From: Lentisphaeria bacterium
GTDB taxonomy: Bacteria; Verrucomicrobiota; Lentisphaeria; Oligosphaerales; Oligosphaeraceae
DNA length: 6,022 nt
Direction: 5' to 3'
Assembly: GCA_016287975.1 (NCBI GenBank)
Contig: JAEEXV010000299.1
Span: forward strand, 1 to 6,022
Part shown: positions 5,598 to 6,022 of the stretch, piece by piece
Layout: every line of letters begins with the position of its first letter
How positions within the stretch are numbered: the stretch's first letter is position 1
Position numbers and translations under genes: made by a program
The notes under the pieces: model-generated
The model's database searches: none
What the model saw: the letters and a program-made list of their open reading frames with translations, nothing else
Told to the model about the DNA's origin: nothing

Positions 5598-5645
5598 CGG
5601 CCTTCCAAGCCGATGATGTGGGTTCGATTCCCATCACCCGCTCCA
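5598..5645 (+). other. Prophage attachment site (attR-type) in the 3' part of tRNA-Gly(TCC)
   Basis: The bases fold as the 3' portion of a tRNA: anticodon loop CTTCCAA (5602-5608, anticodon TCC at 5604-5606), 3' anticodon strand, T arm GTGGG-TTCGATT-CCCAT (5618-5634), acceptor strand CACCCGC (5635-5641), discriminator T and an encoded CCA (5643-5645). No acceptor 5' strand or D arm precedes it. At tRNA position 27 the base is C (5597), which mismatches A at position 43 (5613), while positions 28-31 pair with 39-42; this marks where tRNA identity stops. With an integrase next to it and host DNA beyond, it is the att duplicate left at the distal end of a tRNA-integrated prophage, not a working tRNA. 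Confidence 0.88.
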
Positions 5646-5659
5646 GTTATTGCAGTCAG

Positions 5660-6022
5660 TCACCATTCGGCGACGACGCCGTCGGCGGTGCGCCAGAGTG
5701 GATTCTTCCAGGTGTGGCTGGTTTTGGCGGCCTCGCGGACCTTTTCCTCGTTGACTTCGATGCCGAGACCCGGGCGGCGGTTGCGGTAGACGTATCCGTC
5801 GCGGTATTCGAAGACGGTGCGGTCGGCGAGGTAGTCGAGGAGGTCGGCGCCCTGGTTGTAGTGGATGCCGAGACTCTGCTCCTGGATGATGCAGTTGGGG
5901 GTGCCGTAGTCGAGCTGGAGGCTGGCGGCGAAGGCGATGGGGCCGAGAGGGCAGTGCGGGGCGACGGCGACGTCGAAGCACTCCGCCATGGCGGCGATCT
6001 TGCGGCATTCGAGGATGCCTCC
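5660..6022 (-). CDS. dgoD: D-galactonate dehydratase, C-terminal part (enolase superfamily; host gene)
   Basis: The frame runs off the right edge, so only the last 120 residues are seen; E. coli GalD has about 380. The enzyme dehydrates D-galactonate to 2-dehydro-3-deoxy-D-galactonate in the De Ley-Doudoroff route of galactose/galactonate use, in the cytoplasm. Diagnostic stretches are [27 protein letters not shown] (its His being the family's catalytic His, near residue 285 in E. coli), [29 protein letters not shown] [12 protein letters not shown], and the C-terminal WKNPLWR plus VAEW end. The stop is 14 bases beyond the tRNA CCA end, so this is the first chromosomal gene outside the prophage. 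It shares the strand of the integrase, and no terminator is visible between them. A close mandelate-racemase-group paralogue cannot be excluded. Confidence 0.88.
   Translation of the reverse strand, partial: GGILECRKIAAMAECFDVAVAPHCPLGPIAFAASLQLDYGTPNCIIQEQSLGIHYNQGADLLDYLADRTVFEYRDGYVYRNRRPGLGIEVNEEKVREAAKTSHTWKNPLWRTADGVVAEW

Noticed and set aside
5590..5602. IHF-type site near the att core (AATCAA at 5590-5595)
   Set aside because: Only the first half of the consensus matches; the expected TTR four bases on is absent.
5598..5645. Functional tRNA-Gly gene
   Set aside because: No acceptor 5' strand, D arm or complete anticodon stem upstream; position 27 mispairs and the preceding bases are AT-rich leader sequence.

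Overview
The window appears to be the right-hand end of an integrated prophage plus about 380 bases of host chromosome. Base composition is GC-rich throughout the genes, with one AT-rich stretch of about 120 bases at the integrase/attachment-site boundary. A lipobox lipoprotein points to a diderm (Gram-negative type) host. Shine-Dalgarno motifs of the GAGG type and a tRNA with an encoded CCA tail are ordinary bacterial features. No gene here fixes the taxon, so the host genus is left open.

Positions 1-3991 are a tightly packed rightward gene run, read as the distal end of the phage late operon. In order it holds: the C-terminal 305 residues of a large modular protein with Ser/Pro-rich repeat linkers (fibre- or stalk-like); a 100-residue beta-type small protein; a 336-residue protein with a C-terminal PA14-like domain (candidate receptor-binding or virion decoration protein); a 245-residue Stealth-like glycosyltransferase; a 141-residue protein with a phospholipase A2-type Ca-loop/HDxxY/AD..F signature; a 90-residue coiled-coil plus single-TM protein (holin/XhlA-like); and a 103-residue lipoprotein. 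Three junctions overlap (ATGA or 8 bases) and two of them lack a Shine-Dalgarno sequence, so translation is probably coupled. The run ends in a large nested stem structure followed by six T residues.

Positions 4147-5445 (minus) encode a tyrosine recombinase with all expected catalytic residues, convergent with the late genes. Its 5' end faces an AT-rich region with a perfect tandem 11-bp repeat (candidate integrase arm sites). This is followed at 5598-5645 by the 3' 48 bases of a tRNA-Gly(TCC), from the anticodon stem through CCA. The 5' half of the tRNA is absent, so this is the attachment site at the prophage end. Host DNA starts right after it with the 3' end of a galactonate dehydratase gene (dgoD-like, minus strand).

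The most interesting points are the phospholipase A2-like late gene, the pairing of a glycosyltransferase with Ser/Thr/Pro-rich fibre-type repeats, the identical tandem repeats, and an integrase that could be transcribed by read-through from the host dgoD gene.
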